A stretch of DNA of 12,960 bases, taken from Bryobacteraceae bacterium (GTDB lineage: Bacteria > Acidobacteriota > Terriglobia > Bryobacterales > Bryobacteraceae). The stretch spans positions 1 through 12,960 of the forward strand of contig JANXXV010000081.1 in assembly GCA_025350445.1 (NCBI GenBank), written 5' to 3'. Made by a program: the position numbers and the translations under genes. The notes beneath the pieces were generated by a model, which made no database searches, was not told the origin of the DNA, and saw only the letters and a program-made list of their open reading frames with translations. Numbering within the stretch: position 1 is the stretch's first letter; each line of letters starts with the position of its first letter. This document shows positions 1-7,269 of this stretch, piece by piece.

Positions 1-855
1 CAGAGGTTTTGCGGAGGAGAGCAATTCAAAGGCGCAGTCGATGATTTTCGTTGTTCCAAATCGCCCCGTTTCGGCCAGTACAACGCCGCGGAACAGGTCG
101 CCCTCACCGGCGCCGGTGATGTTCAACGCGGTGCGCTGGCCCGCGCGCGCTATCTTCGATGGCTCGCCGTGTACTTGCACGCCGCGAACTCGAAGACGCC
201 GGGAACCCGGATGCACTTCCACTTCCTGTTCAAGCGACACCGACCCCGCCAGCATGGTGCCGGTAACTACGGTTCCGAAGCCGCGCATGGAGAACACGCG
301 ATCCACCGGCAGGCGGAGATATTGCGAATCGTCTTTGGGAATAATAGTAGCCGCAACGTCCTTTAGGGCCTGGCGAAGTTCATCCAGGCCTGCGCCCGTG
401 ATGGAGCTGACAGCTACCACGGGCGCGGATTCCAGAAATGACCCTGTAACGAATTCCTCCACTTCGAGCCTCACTAGATCGACTATTTCGGCATCTACAG
501 CGTCGGACTTGGTGAGCACTACGATCCCCTGCCTGATGTTGAGGAGCCGGCAGATCTCGAAATGTTCGCGTGTCTGTGGTTTGATGGACTCATCCGCCGC
601 GATCACAAAGAGCAGCAGATCAATGCCGCCGACACCGGCGAGCATATTTTTGATGAACTTTTCATGTCCGGGAACGTCTACAAAAGCGATGCGCAAATTT
701 TGTGCTAAATCCAGGTGCGCAAAACCTAAGTCGATGGAGATGCCGCGGCGCTTTTCCTCCTCAAGCCGGTCCGTATCGACGCCGGTAAGCGCGCGGACGA
801 GTGCCGTCTTTCCGTGGTCGATGTGCCCAGCCGTGCCTGCAACAATGCTTTTCAT
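1..855 (-). CDS. selB: Selenocysteine-specific translation elongation factor SelB, N-terminal part (runs off the left edge)
   Basis: SelB is an EF-Tu-like GTPase that carries selenocysteinyl-tRNA to the ribosome at recoded UGA codons. The reverse strand is open from position 855 to the window edge, giving 285 codons. All main GTPase motifs are visible: GHIDHGKT at residues 10-17 (G1), [10 protein letters not shown] around 37-44 (a SelB-like G2 region), DVPGH at 60-64 (G3) and TKSD at 115-118 (G4). A domain II follows from about residue 178, with [10 protein letters not shown] at 191-200. The remaining beta-barrel domains and the C-terminal winged helices that read the SECIS hairpin lie outside the window. 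The ATG at 855 gives the family-typical beginning [11 protein letters not shown]. An in-frame ATG at 870 would add five residues (MKNAA) and has a partial AGG upstream, so it remains possible. The start overlaps the divergent VWA gene. selA and the tRNA-Sec gene are not in view. Confidence 0.95.
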   Translation of the reverse strand, partial: MKSIVAGTAGHIDHGKTALVRALTGVDTDRLEEEKRRGISIDLGFAHLDLAQNLRIAFVDVPGHEKFIKNMLAGVGGIDLLLFVIAADESIKPQTREHFEICRLLNIRQGIVVLTKSDAVDAEIVDLVRLEVEEFVTGSFLESAPVVAVSSITGAGLDELRQALKDVAATIIPKDDSQYLRLPVDRVFSMRGFGTVVTGTMLAGSVSLEQEVEVHPGSRRLRVRGVQVHGEPSKIARAGQRTALNITGAGEGDLFRGVVLAETGRFGTTKIIDCAFELLSSAKPL

Positions 856-1789
856 GGCGGCGTTCTTCATCCTACTACCTGTTTTCGCGCAGGAAGCGAA
901 ACTGGAGACTAAAGAAGATACGCCGACTGTTACGTTCCGCTCCGGTGTCTCCAACGTGCGCGTGGACGTTCAGGTAGCGGAAGGTTCCACGATTGTGATG
1001 GATCTGACGCAGGATGATTTCGTAGTCTTCGACGAGAAGCAGCAGCAGAAGATCCTTTATTTCGGCCGCGACGCGGAACCAGTCTCGCTACTGCTGCTTT
1101 TAGACGTGAGCGGCAGCATGAAGAAATATGTCGATCAGGTGGCGAGCGTAGCCCGCGAAGCGCTGCATTACCTGAAGCCCGGCGACAAAGTCGCGGTGAT
1201 GGTTTTCAGTAAGGGGTCCATGGTGCGGCAGGACTTTAGCGGAGACTTCGACGCTGTCGCCCGCGAGCTGCACAACGCCAACTGGGACGAACGCCTGGGA
1301 AGCGGAACCGCGATTAACGACGCGCTGGTCGATGCTTCCGCGTACATGCGCGAGAAGGCAGACGAGGCAGGCCGGCGGTCGATCGTGATTCTCACCGATA
1401 ATCTGGGCTTGAACTACCAGAGCCCGGACGACAAGGTGATCCAGCGCCTCTACGAATCAGACACAGTGCTGAATGCAATGGTGGCGGGCAAGGGCGAGCG
1501 TCCTGCGCCGATCCGTCCAGGGCACTACGTCAATCCGGATTTCACTCCTCCGGACGTGTTCCACATTGCCGACGAGACCGGCGGCGAGGCGGTGAAGATG
1601 GCCCGCGCCAGTACGACATTTCCCGAGATGATTGAACACATCCGCACGCGCTACAGCCTGCAGTACCGCTCGCCTGAGAGTGGGGCGACAGGCTTCCGAA
1701 GCATTCGCGTGGAACTGTCGCCTCAGGCGAAGATGCGGCATCCCACAGCGGTAGTGCGCGCGCGCAAGGGTTACTTCCTCACACGTTAA
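845..1789 (+). CDS. Secreted VWA domain protein, acidobacterial VWFA-related type
   Basis: The reading frame is open from position 41, but the part before about 820 is antisense to selB and has no protein character. The ATG at 845 gives a 314-residue protein beginning with a hydrophobic signal peptide ([16 protein letters not shown]). ATGs at 821 and 854 are also in frame, and none has a good ribosome binding site. After the signal comes a short beta-rich region ([15 protein letters not shown]) and then a von Willebrand A fold with a complete metal-binding MIDAS set: DVSGSM at 87-92, T155 in GSGTAIND, and D185 in ILTDN. This layout matches the family known as VWFA-related Acidobacterial domain proteins, which are common in acidobacteria and of unknown function. 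An adhesion or complex-assembly role outside the inner membrane is inferred from the fold only. A hydrolase gene follows after 11 bases, probably in the same transcript. Confidence 0.88.
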   Translation: MLFMAAFFILLPVFAQEAKLETKEDTPTVTFRSGVSNVRVDVQVAEGSTIVMDLTQDDFVVFDEKQQQKILYFGRDAEPVSLLLLLDVSGSMKKYVDQVASVAREALHYLKPGDKVAVMVFSKGSMVRQDFSGDFDAVARELHNANWDERLGSGTAINDALVDASAYMREKADEAGRRSIVILTDNLGLNYQSPDDKVIQRLYESDTVLNAMVAGKGERPAPIRPGHYVNPDFTPPDVFHIADETGGEAVKMARASTTFPEMIEHIRTRYSLQYRSPESGATGFRSIRVELSPQAKMRHPTAVVRARKGYFLTR

Positions 1790-1800
1790 GCTCGGAAGGA

Positions 1801-2883
1801 ATGCTTCTGGCCGCCGCCATCCTGCTTCTTTTGCTTACTTGCTGGAGCGTGATCCCCGCTCCCATCATGCTGCTATTCCCGCTTGCGTTAGGCGCCGCGG
1901 AATTGAGTCCCTGGCTGATGGGCGCCGCAGTTCTGATTGGAGCATTGGCACGAAAGAACGGGCGGGCCGTGCTAGCAGTTTGCGCCGTCAGCCTGATTTG
2001 CAGCGCGGTGCCGCTGGTATCGTTTCTGGCAACCAGGGAGACTCGCGCCGCCGCTTTCCGCGAAGTGGTGACGGGCGAACGCGATGCTGCGCCGGAAACG
2101 CGCGTCCGGCCGATCCTTATCCGGCCAAACGTTCCGTATGCGGTCCGGGATGCGACATTGCATATGGTTGTTTACAGCCCGGCGGAATCGGGCCTATATC
2201 CAGCCATCGTGATGCTCTACGGAGGCGCGTGGCGGAACGGAGCACCCGAAGACAATGCGGCATTTGCGCGGCACATGGCGGCCCGCGGATACGTGGTGTG
2301 CGCGATCGACTACCGTCATGCGCCGCAATTCCAGTTCCCGGCGCAACTGGAGGACGTTCAAGACGCGCTGCTATTCCTGCAGCGCCACCACGCGGAATAC
2401 CAAACTGATGCTACGCGCCTGGCGCTGCTGGGAAGGTCGTCCGGCGGGCATCTGGCGCTGCTGGCCGCCTACCAGCCACCGCTGGTTCCGATTCGCGCGG
2501 TGGTGGCGTACTATGCGCCAACCGACCTGATTGGAGGCTATGAAGACCCGCCGGCTCCCGATCCCATCGGCGTGCATGGAGTGCTGGAGAGCTTTCTAGG
2601 AGGGCCGCCGGCGCGGTTGCGGGAGCGCTACCTGCAGGCGTCGCCGCTGACGTACGCATCGAAGGCGCAACCGCCGACGCTGCTAATTCAGGGCGGGCGC
2701 GATCACATTGTGAAGCCGAGGTTTGCGCGGGAGTTGAGGGAAAAGCTGCGTTCGAGCGGCAGTCAAGCAGTACTGTTGGAAATTCCGTGGGCGGAACATG
2801 CGTTCGATGCAATCCCGGGGGGAACAGGAAGCCGGGAGGCTATGGATTACACCGAACGCTTTCTTTTATGGGCGATGAAATAG
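1801..2883 (+). CDS. Membrane-anchored alpha/beta hydrolase (esterase/lipase-like)
   Basis: The protein has 360 residues. Residues 1-77 are very hydrophobic and look like two to three membrane segments. The hydrolase domain starts near residue 110. It resembles the hormone-sensitive-lipase group of esterases: YGGAW at 140-144 takes the place of the usual HGGxW oxyanion motif, the nucleophile elbow is GRSSGG with Ser213, the acid is Asp301 in GGRDHIV, and the base is His333 in WAEHAF. The complete triad predicts hydrolysis of an ester or similar bond. The substrate and the side of the membrane the domain faces cannot be read. The purine-rich stretch GGAAGGA (1794-1800) touches the ATG with no spacer, which is unusual, but no better in-frame ATG or GTG lies near. 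The gene sits 11 bases after the VWA gene, and its stop lies 3 bases from the stop of the convergent gene. Confidence 0.88.
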   Translation: MLLAAAILLLLLTCWSVIPAPIMLLFPLALGAAELSPWLMGAAVLIGALARKNGRAVLAVCAVSLICSAVPLVSFLATRETRAAAFREVVTGERDAAPETRVRPILIRPNVPYAVRDATLHMVVYSPAESGLYPAIVMLYGGAWRNGAPEDNAAFARHMAARGYVVCAIDYRHAPQFQFPAQLEDVQDALLFLQRHHAEYQTDATRLALLGRSSGGHLALLAAYQPPLVPIRAVVAYYAPTDLIGGYEDPPAPDPIGVHGVLESFLGGPPARLRERYLQASPLTYASKAQPPTLLIQGGRDHIVKPRFARELREKLRSSGSQAVLLEIPWAEHAFDAIPGGTGSREAMDYTERFLLWAMK

Positions 2884-2886
2884 GTT

Positions 2887-3474
2887 CTACTCTTTCTTCT
2901 TGGGCAGCGGAACGATCGTCATCTTGTTCGCCTCGATGGTGATGGTCTGGCGAATCTCGCCATAGGTCGGCGATGAGATGTGGAGTTCGTAGGTTCCCGG
3001 GTTGAGCAGCACTCCGGCACCCTTGTTATTGAATTCGTCGACGTGGCCGAAGAATCTGTCGTTCAGATAAACCGCTCCAATGTCGCCGGCCGAGATTGAT
3101 AGGAAGGATTCGGGCTCGCCTCCACCCAAACGGAAGGTTCCGAACGGCGGCTTGGCAAGCTCCCGGGGCTTCAAGGCGTACTTCAACTTGGTTGTTTTCT
3201 TAGCGCGAACCGTAACCTTGGTGGTGAAGTCCTCGTAGCGAGGATCCTTCAGGGTCACTTCCACTTCTCCGGCGGGCGCGGCATACTTTTCAGGAACCGT
3301 GAATCGAGATGCCGGTCCAGCGTAGGTGCCGTTGATGAACAATCCGGCATTTCCCGGCTTGCCGTGTGCACGAACAAAGCCCGTATCTTCCGCCTGCAGG
3401 AGGCTCGTTCCAAACCCTGCGGCAAGCAGGTAACTTCCGATCAGGGTCAACCTGGTAATACTTACATGTGTCAT
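2887..3474 (-). CDS. Exported PEGA-like domain protein
   Basis: This 195-residue protein begins with an N-terminal signal sequence (LTLIGSYLLAAGFGTSLLQA, about residues 9-28). Two similar beta-sandwich units follow. The first, about residues 32-105, contains GLFINGTYAG and ends in KLKYALKP. The second, about 112-191, contains AVYLNDRFFGHVDEF and LNPGTYELHI. The pattern 'extra residue carried by a small named loop, then G-x-Y/V-x-(L/V) strands' is that of PEGA domains, which occur in surface and envelope proteins. No enzymatic motif is seen. The C-terminus is basic (PLPKKKE). I chose the ATG at 3474 because AAGG stands seven bases upstream. A TTG directly before it would add one residue but leave too short a spacer. 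The gene has its own promoter candidate and converges on the hydrolase gene. Its function is not known. Confidence 0.8.
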   Translation of the reverse strand: MTHVSITRLTLIGSYLLAAGFGTSLLQAEDTGFVRAHGKPGNAGLFINGTYAGPASRFTVPEKYAAPAGEVEVTLKDPRYEDFTTKVTVRAKKTTKLKYALKPRELAKPPFGTFRLGGGEPESFLSISAGDIGAVYLNDRFFGHVDEFNNKGAGVLLNPGTYELHISSPTYGEIRQTITIEANKMTIVPLPKKKE

Positions 3475-3497
3475 CAATTCGCCTTAGATCCTCTCAA

Positions 3498-3526
3498 TTT
3501 ATAATGTACTCCAAATAGCCGGCCAA
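3498..3526 (-). promoter_or_regulatory. Sigma-70-type promoter candidate for the PEGA-like gene
   Basis: On the minus strand, TTGGCC (3521-3526) and TATAAA (3498-3503) are separated by 17 bases. They match the consensus hexamers in four and five of six positions. Transcription would start about 15-20 bases before the ATG at 3474. The same AT-rich spot reads TATAAT at 3500-3505 on the plus strand and could serve aqpZ in the other direction, but I see no good plus-strand -35. Confidence 0.5.
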
Positions 3527-3613
3527 TGTGATTCGTATGCCCTACCCCTGGCATTCCAAGGTTGAACTTGGTAAATTTAATCCCGATGCCGCCTCTGTTA
3601 CGCGGTTCCATCG

Positions 3614-3619
3614 AGGAGG
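3614..3619 (+). promoter_or_regulatory. Ribosome binding site fixing the aqpZ start
   Basis: AGGAGG stands eight bases before the ATG at 3628, an ideal Shine-Dalgarno placement. It shows that translation of aqpZ starts in the reading frame upstream of the frameshift, and not at the GTG at 3705 that opens the longer downstream frame. An open frame reaching back to 3562 is only chance, because the binding site lies inside it. Confidence 0.75.
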
Positions 3620-3627
3620 AGAAAATT

Positions 3628-4373
3628 ATGATGAGTCTGCCGAAAAGAGCTCTTGCTGAATCCATCGGTACCTTCTGGCTTGTGTTTGGGGGTGCGGCAG
3701 CGCAGTGCTGGCCGCCGCGTTTCCGAACGTCGGTATCGGTTTACTTGGTGTGTCGCTAGCCTTCGGGCTTACGGTTCTGACGATGGCATTCGCGATCGGC
3801 CATATCTCTGGATGTCATCTAAACCCGGCGGTGACGGCGGGTCTGGTTGCGGGAAAACGCTTTCCGGTGTCGGAAATGCCGGCGTACGTGATTGCGCAGG
3901 TGATCGGAGGAATTGTGGGCGCCGGGGTACTGTATGTGATTGCCAGCGGGAAGGCCGGCTTCGATCTGGCGGGCGGCTTCGCATCCAACGGATACGGCGC
4001 GCACTCGCCTGGCGGCTACGCCCTGACGTCCTGCCTGGTGGCGGAAGTGGTATTCACTTTCATGTTCCTGATGATCATTCTGGGAGCTACCGACCGGCGT
4101 GCGCCGGCGGGATTCGCGGGAATCCCTATCGGCCTTGGACTGACTTTGATTCACTTGATTGGCATTCCTGTCACCAACCTATCGGTGAATCCGGCGCGCA
4201 GCACCGATCCTGCTGTGTTCGTAGGGGGATGGGCGATTGAGCAACTGTGGCTCTTCTGGGTGGCGCCGATCGCGGGCGCGGTAATTGCCGGTGTGGTGTA
4301 TCCGATGATTGCCAGCGAGACTGAACCCGCACCAGCCGCCGGAAGGGCTGCCGCGGCTGGTGGCCGTTTGTAG
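3628..4373 (+). pseudogene. aqpZ: Aquaporin Z (MIP family), frameshifted by one missing base near codon 22
   Basis: Aquaporin Z is an inner-membrane water channel. The gene starts at 3628 behind AGGAGG and reads [22 protein letters not shown], then loses frame. From 3693 the next frame continues without a gap in homology ([19 protein letters not shown]) to the stop at 4371-4373. One base is missing at GGGGGT/GCGGC, around 3688-3693. Restoring it would give about 248 residues. Both pore motifs are intact: NPA at 3822-3830 and NPAR at 4188-4199. The narrow-filter residues of the water-selective type can all be matched: Phe in TMAFAIGH, His in LIHLIG, Thr in IPVTN and Arg of NPAR. The intact piece at 3705-4373 (222 codons from a GTG) lacks the first membrane helix and has no ribosome binding site. 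The strong conservation argues for a base error or a very recent mutation. Recoding is a third option. If the sequence is wrong here, this is a normal gene. Confidence 0.85.
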
Positions 4374-4412
4374 GGAAGCATCCCGCGGCATAGCATTGCT
4401 GTTATGGAAATC

Positions 4413-4456
4413 GACGGCCGGCGCTGGAATGTTCCAGTTCCGGCCGTCTCCTTTTT
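4413..4456 (+). terminator. Intrinsic terminator after aqpZ
   Basis: GACGGCCGG (4413-4421) pairs perfectly with CCGGCCGTC (4440-4448). Inside it a second stem, CTGGA (4424-4428) with TCCAG (4433-4437), closes a short loop. The run TCCTTTTT (4449-4456) follows. This is a textbook rho-independent terminator. It separates aqpZ from the DUF1800 gene and shows that the upstream extension of the DUF1800 reading frame (open from 4309) is not coding. Confidence 0.88.
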
Positions 4457-4482
4457 GGCGGACGCGGGCGCACAATGAAGGG

Positions 4483-6297
4483 ATGGCAATCCGCATTCTG
4501 ATTGCGCTGGTTCTCTGCACCGGTGTTTGGGCGAAGCAACCCAAGGCGGACGCGCCGTTTCAAGCGAAGTTACCGGCGAAGCTGCGCATCGAACATGCAC
4601 TGGACCGGTTGACGTTCGGCCAGCGTCCGGGAGATGCCGAGGCAGCGCGCAAACTGGGGCTGAAGAAATGGATGGAGCTGCAACTGCATCCGGAGCGAAT
4701 CCGCGAGGATCCGCTGCTGGAGAAGCGGCTTAGGCCACTCGAGACCTTGCGGCTGAGTCCGCTCGAAATCTGGCAGCAGTATCCGCAGCAACAGCATATC
4801 CTGGCGGTGTTGAACGGCAAGCCGGCGTTGCCGGACGATCCGAATCTTCGCGCGGCGGCGCAGCGATATGCCGGTTATTACAAATTGGCGGACACCGGGC
4901 TGGAGCCGCTGGTGAAGCTGGAAGATCTGCTAACCGAGGCCCAGATCCGGATTCTGAAGACCGGCAAGCCCGAACAGAAGCGGACGATCCTGGAAAACAT
5001 TCCGGAAGAAAAGCTGGACGAATTTCTGGTGGCCCTGGGACCTCAGTTGCGGGGACGATTGCAGGGAGCGGCACCGCTGGCCATTCGCCGCCGGATGCTT
5101 ATTCTTGGTTCGCCGCCGCAGGTGATCGCATTCGATCTGGTGTCGGCAAAGCTGGGGCGGGCCATCTATAGCCGGCGCCAACTGGAAGAGCTTCTGGTGG
5201 ACTTCTGGTACAACCATTTCAACGTCTATCTGGATAAGGGCAACGACCGCTATCTGGTTCCGGCGTATGAACGCGAAACCATCCGTCCGCGCGTGCTGGG
5301 CCGGTTTCGTGAATTGTTACAGGCCACCGCGGAGAGCCCGGCGATGCTGTATTATCTGGATAATTTTCAATCGGTGGCGGCGGCGGGATTGAAGCCGGGC
5401 GAGAAGCCGAAGAAAAACGTCCGCGGCATCAATGAGAACTATGCGCGGGAATTGCTGGAGCTTCACACGTTGGGCGTGGACGGCGGTTACACCCAGAACG
5501 ACATCATTGAGGTGGCGCGTTGCTTCACCGGTTGGACACTGCGGGATCAGAAGATGGGGAGCGTGTTCTGGTTCAACGAGAAGACGCACGATAAGGGCGC
5601 GAAAACGGTGCTGGGCGTCTCCATCGCGGCGGGACGGGGAAAGGAAGACGGGCTACAAGTGCTTGATATTCTGGCGCGCCATCCGTCCACAGGCCGTTTC
5701 GTGGCGCGGAAGCTGGCGCAGCGGTTTGTGGCCGACAAGCCCCCGCAGGCCCTGGTGGAGCGTATGGCGAAGACGTTTCGCGACAAGGACGGCGACATTC
5801 GGGAGGTGCTGCGGACCATGCTCAACTCGAGCGAGTTCTGGTCGAAAGGCGCATACCACGCAAAGCTGAAATCGCCGTTTGAGATGATTGCCAGCGCGGC
5901 GCGGGCGATGAACGCGGAGGTGGAAGATACCTTTGGATTGGCGAATCAGATTGCCACGCTTGGACAGCCGCTTTACCGGAAAGTGGAGCCCACCGGATAT
6001 TCGAATACCAGCGAAGAATGGATCAACTCCGCGCTGCTGCTGGCGCGCATGAACTTCGCGCTGAATTTTGCGCAGAACAAGTTGCCAGGAGTAAAAGTGA
6101 CGGAGGCGGACGGGGCGGCGGTAGATGCCGGTGTGATTGCGAGGCGGATTCTGCGCTACGATCCGTCGCGTCAGACCACGCAGGCGATTGCGGCGGCGAT
6201 TCAGAAGCAGAATGCGGGTCCGGGGAAAAATGCCCGTGTTTCGGCCTCGTTGGTTTCAGGCCTGGTGCTTGGTTCGCCGGAATTTCAGCGGCGCTAG
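4483..6297 (+). CDS. Exported DUF1800 family protein
   Basis: The frame is open from 4309, but that part covers the aqpZ end and the terminator. The ATG at 4483 gives 604 residues with a signal peptide (MAIRILIALVLCTGVWA). AAGGG touches this ATG without a spacer. The DUF1800 pattern is clear: HALDRLTFGQRPGD at about 38-51 near the start, FWYNHFNVYLDKG at about 242-254, YYLDNFQS near 289, NENYARELLELHTLG from 317, and CFTGWTL at 347-353. Near the end come GQPLYRKVEPTGYS, about 490-503, and the closing LVLGSPEFQRR. DUF1800 proteins are large exported proteins of unknown biochemical role, frequent in planctomycetes, acidobacteria and proteobacteria, and often paired with an adjacent DUF1501 gene. 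No such partner lies here. The downstream neighbour is convergent. Confidence 0.9.
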   Translation: MAIRILIALVLCTGVWAKQPKADAPFQAKLPAKLRIEHALDRLTFGQRPGDAEAARKLGLKKWMELQLHPERIREDPLLEKRLRPLETLRLSPLEIWQQYPQQQHILAVLNGKPALPDDPNLRAAAQRYAGYYKLADTGLEPLVKLEDLLTEAQIRILKTGKPEQKRTILENIPEEKLDEFLVALGPQLRGRLQGAAPLAIRRRMLILGSPPQVIAFDLVSAKLGRAIYSRRQLEELLVDFWYNHFNVYLDKGNDRYLVPAYERETIRPRVLGRFRELLQATAESPAMLYYLDNFQSVAAAGLKPGEKPKKNVRGINENYARELLELHTLGVDGGYTQNDIIEVARCFTGWTLRDQKMGSVFWFNEKTHDKGAKTVLGVSIAAGRGKEDGLQVLDILARHPSTGRFVARKLAQRFVADKPPQALVERMAKTFRDKDGDIREVLRTMLNSSEFWSKGAYHAKLKSPFEMIASAARAMNAEVEDTFGLANQIATLGQPLYRKVEPTGYSNTSEEWINSALLLARMNFALNFAQNKLPGVKVTEADGAAVDAGVIARRILRYDPSRQTTQAIAAAIQKQNAGPGKNARVSASLVSGLVLGSPEFQRR

Positions 6298-6308
6298 AGG
6301 GACATCTC

Positions 6309-6332
6309 AGGCGGCGTTGAGGACCGCCGCCT
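6309..6332 (+). terminator. GC-rich hairpin after the DUF1800 gene
   Basis: AGGCGGCG (6309-6316) pairs perfectly with CGCCGCCT (6325-6332) around an eight-base loop, 12 bases past the stop codon. No T-run follows, so it may be a weak terminator, a rho-assisted end or a 3' stabiliser. The rest of the gap to 6514 holds no gene I can support. Confidence 0.4.
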
Positions 6333-6514
6333 CAAATCCGCCCTGCGCTCAGTCGCGTTGATTGACGGCCGGTAATTCGTACTCAACTGGTTTGGGTGTT
6401 CGGCACGCAAACAAAGGCCGCAGGTGAAGGCGGGTGTCCGGCCGCCGGCGGAAAAAAGCTTACGGGTAGCAACGGGCCAAGGGGCTGTACGGCGAAAGGA
6501 CTTGTCGATGGATA

Positions 6515-7243
6515 TTAAATGCGGCCAAACTTGGCCACCGCCTCCTTGATCGATTTGAACTTTTCGATGAAGGGCAGCATCTGGTGTTCGGTGTCGTCCA
6601 GTTGTTGGGCGCGCTTTAGCACCTCCGCGGCCTTCGCCCGGGGCACCACCGCAACACCGTCTTCATCGGCGACGATAATGTCGCTGGCGGCCACGCGGAC
6701 GCCGGCGCAAGTGACCGGAACGTTCACTCCGGCGAAGCGATAGTGATTTACAGACGTGGAAGGGGCCACGCCGATACTGAATACCGGAAACTGTAGTTTT
6801 CTGATCTGTGGTGTGTCACGCACGGAGGCGTCGATGATGGCGCCGGCAAATCCGCGGACCTTCATCGCGGTGGCCATCAGGCCGCCAATGCCCGCGATGT
6901 CCGATCCGTCTTCCAGAACCATCACGTAGACTGATCCGGCCGGGGCGGCATCGATGGCGTCCAGCATTCCCTGCGAGGCCTTCGAGCCTTCCTTGTGTTC
7001 TTCTTTCTTAAGTAATACGGTCACGGCGGGACCCGCGAACTTTGTGGTGAACAGCGGCCGCATCTGGTGCGACATGTGCGAACGCGTTCCGTAGAGTTGC
7101 TCCATGGCGTCGGCGACGGAGGCGACCTCCACCAGTTTGAAGCCTTCCAGAAGAGGATCACCCGCCGGTTGCGCGAACAACCAGCAGGTGAATGTGAGTG
7201 TGACGACGATTGTGGACGTGAGAATAGTGCGCCGGATTTTCAT
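6515..7243 (-). CDS. RraA-family protein with an export signal
   Basis: This 242-residue protein begins with a signal peptide (TILTSTIVVTLTFTCWLFAQ, about residues 6-25). The rest is an RraA-like fold. The family includes the RNase E regulator RraA and class II 4-hydroxy-4-methyl-2-oxoglutarate/oxaloacetate-type aldolases. The aldolase hallmark is seen: GGLMATAMKVRGFAGAIIDASVRD, split here as GGLMATA about 120-126 and DASVRD at 138-143, with Arg142 (pyruvate binding in the enzymes) and Asp143 (metal ligand). The glycine-rich DIAGIGG precedes it. A lyase or decarboxylase activity is therefore possible, but the substrate is unknown. The signal peptide is odd, since characterised family members act in the cytoplasm. 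The start ATG at 7243 has only a weak GGAA upstream. The gene lies 26 bases after the chemoreceptor gene and has an extended -10 in that gap. Confidence 0.85.
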   Translation of the reverse strand: MKIRRTILTSTIVVTLTFTCWLFAQPAGDPLLEGFKLVEVASVADAMEQLYGTRSHMSHQMRPLFTTKFAGPAVTVLLKKEEHKEGSKASQGMLDAIDAAPAGSVYVMVLEDGSDIAGIGGLMATAMKVRGFAGAIIDASVRDTPQIRKLQFPVFSIGVAPSTSVNHYRFAGVNVPVTCAGVRVAASDIIVADEDGVAVVPRAKAAEVLKRAQQLDDTEHQMLPFIEKFKSIKEAVAKFGRI

Positions 7244-7259
7244 AAACGTTTCCGGCGCA

Positions 7260-7268
7260 ATTATAGCA
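7260..7268 (-). promoter_or_regulatory. Extended -10 promoter candidate for the RraA-like gene
   Basis: On the minus strand, TGC directly precedes a perfect TATAAT (7260-7265) inside the 26-base gap between the chemoreceptor and RraA-like genes. There is no good -35, but a TGn-extended -10 can do without one. Transcription would start about ten bases before the ATG at 7243, so the gene may be expressed both from the run and on its own. Confidence 0.45.
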
Positions 7269-7269
7269 A

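Noticed and set aside
41..844. Long N-terminal extension of the VWA reading frame (268 codons).
   Set aside because: It is exactly antisense to selB, is rich in Ser, Arg and Pro without domain character, and would bury the signal peptide in the middle of the protein.
3705..4373. A separate 222-codon aquaporin starting at the GTG at 3705.
   Set aside because: It would lack the first membrane helix and has no ribosome binding site. The missing part is present in the adjacent frame behind a strong AGGAGG.
4309..4482. Upstream extension of the DUF1800 reading frame.
   Set aside because: It overlaps the aquaporin end and crosses an intrinsic terminator. The signal peptide begins at 4483.
6340..6514. 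Possible structured RNA in the gap after the DUF1800 gene (GC-rich repeats, AAAAAAGCTTACGG, GGCGAAAGG).
   Set aside because: I compared it by eye with riboswitches, RNase P, tmRNA, SRP RNA and group II intron domain V and found no convincing core. A covariance-model search would settle it.
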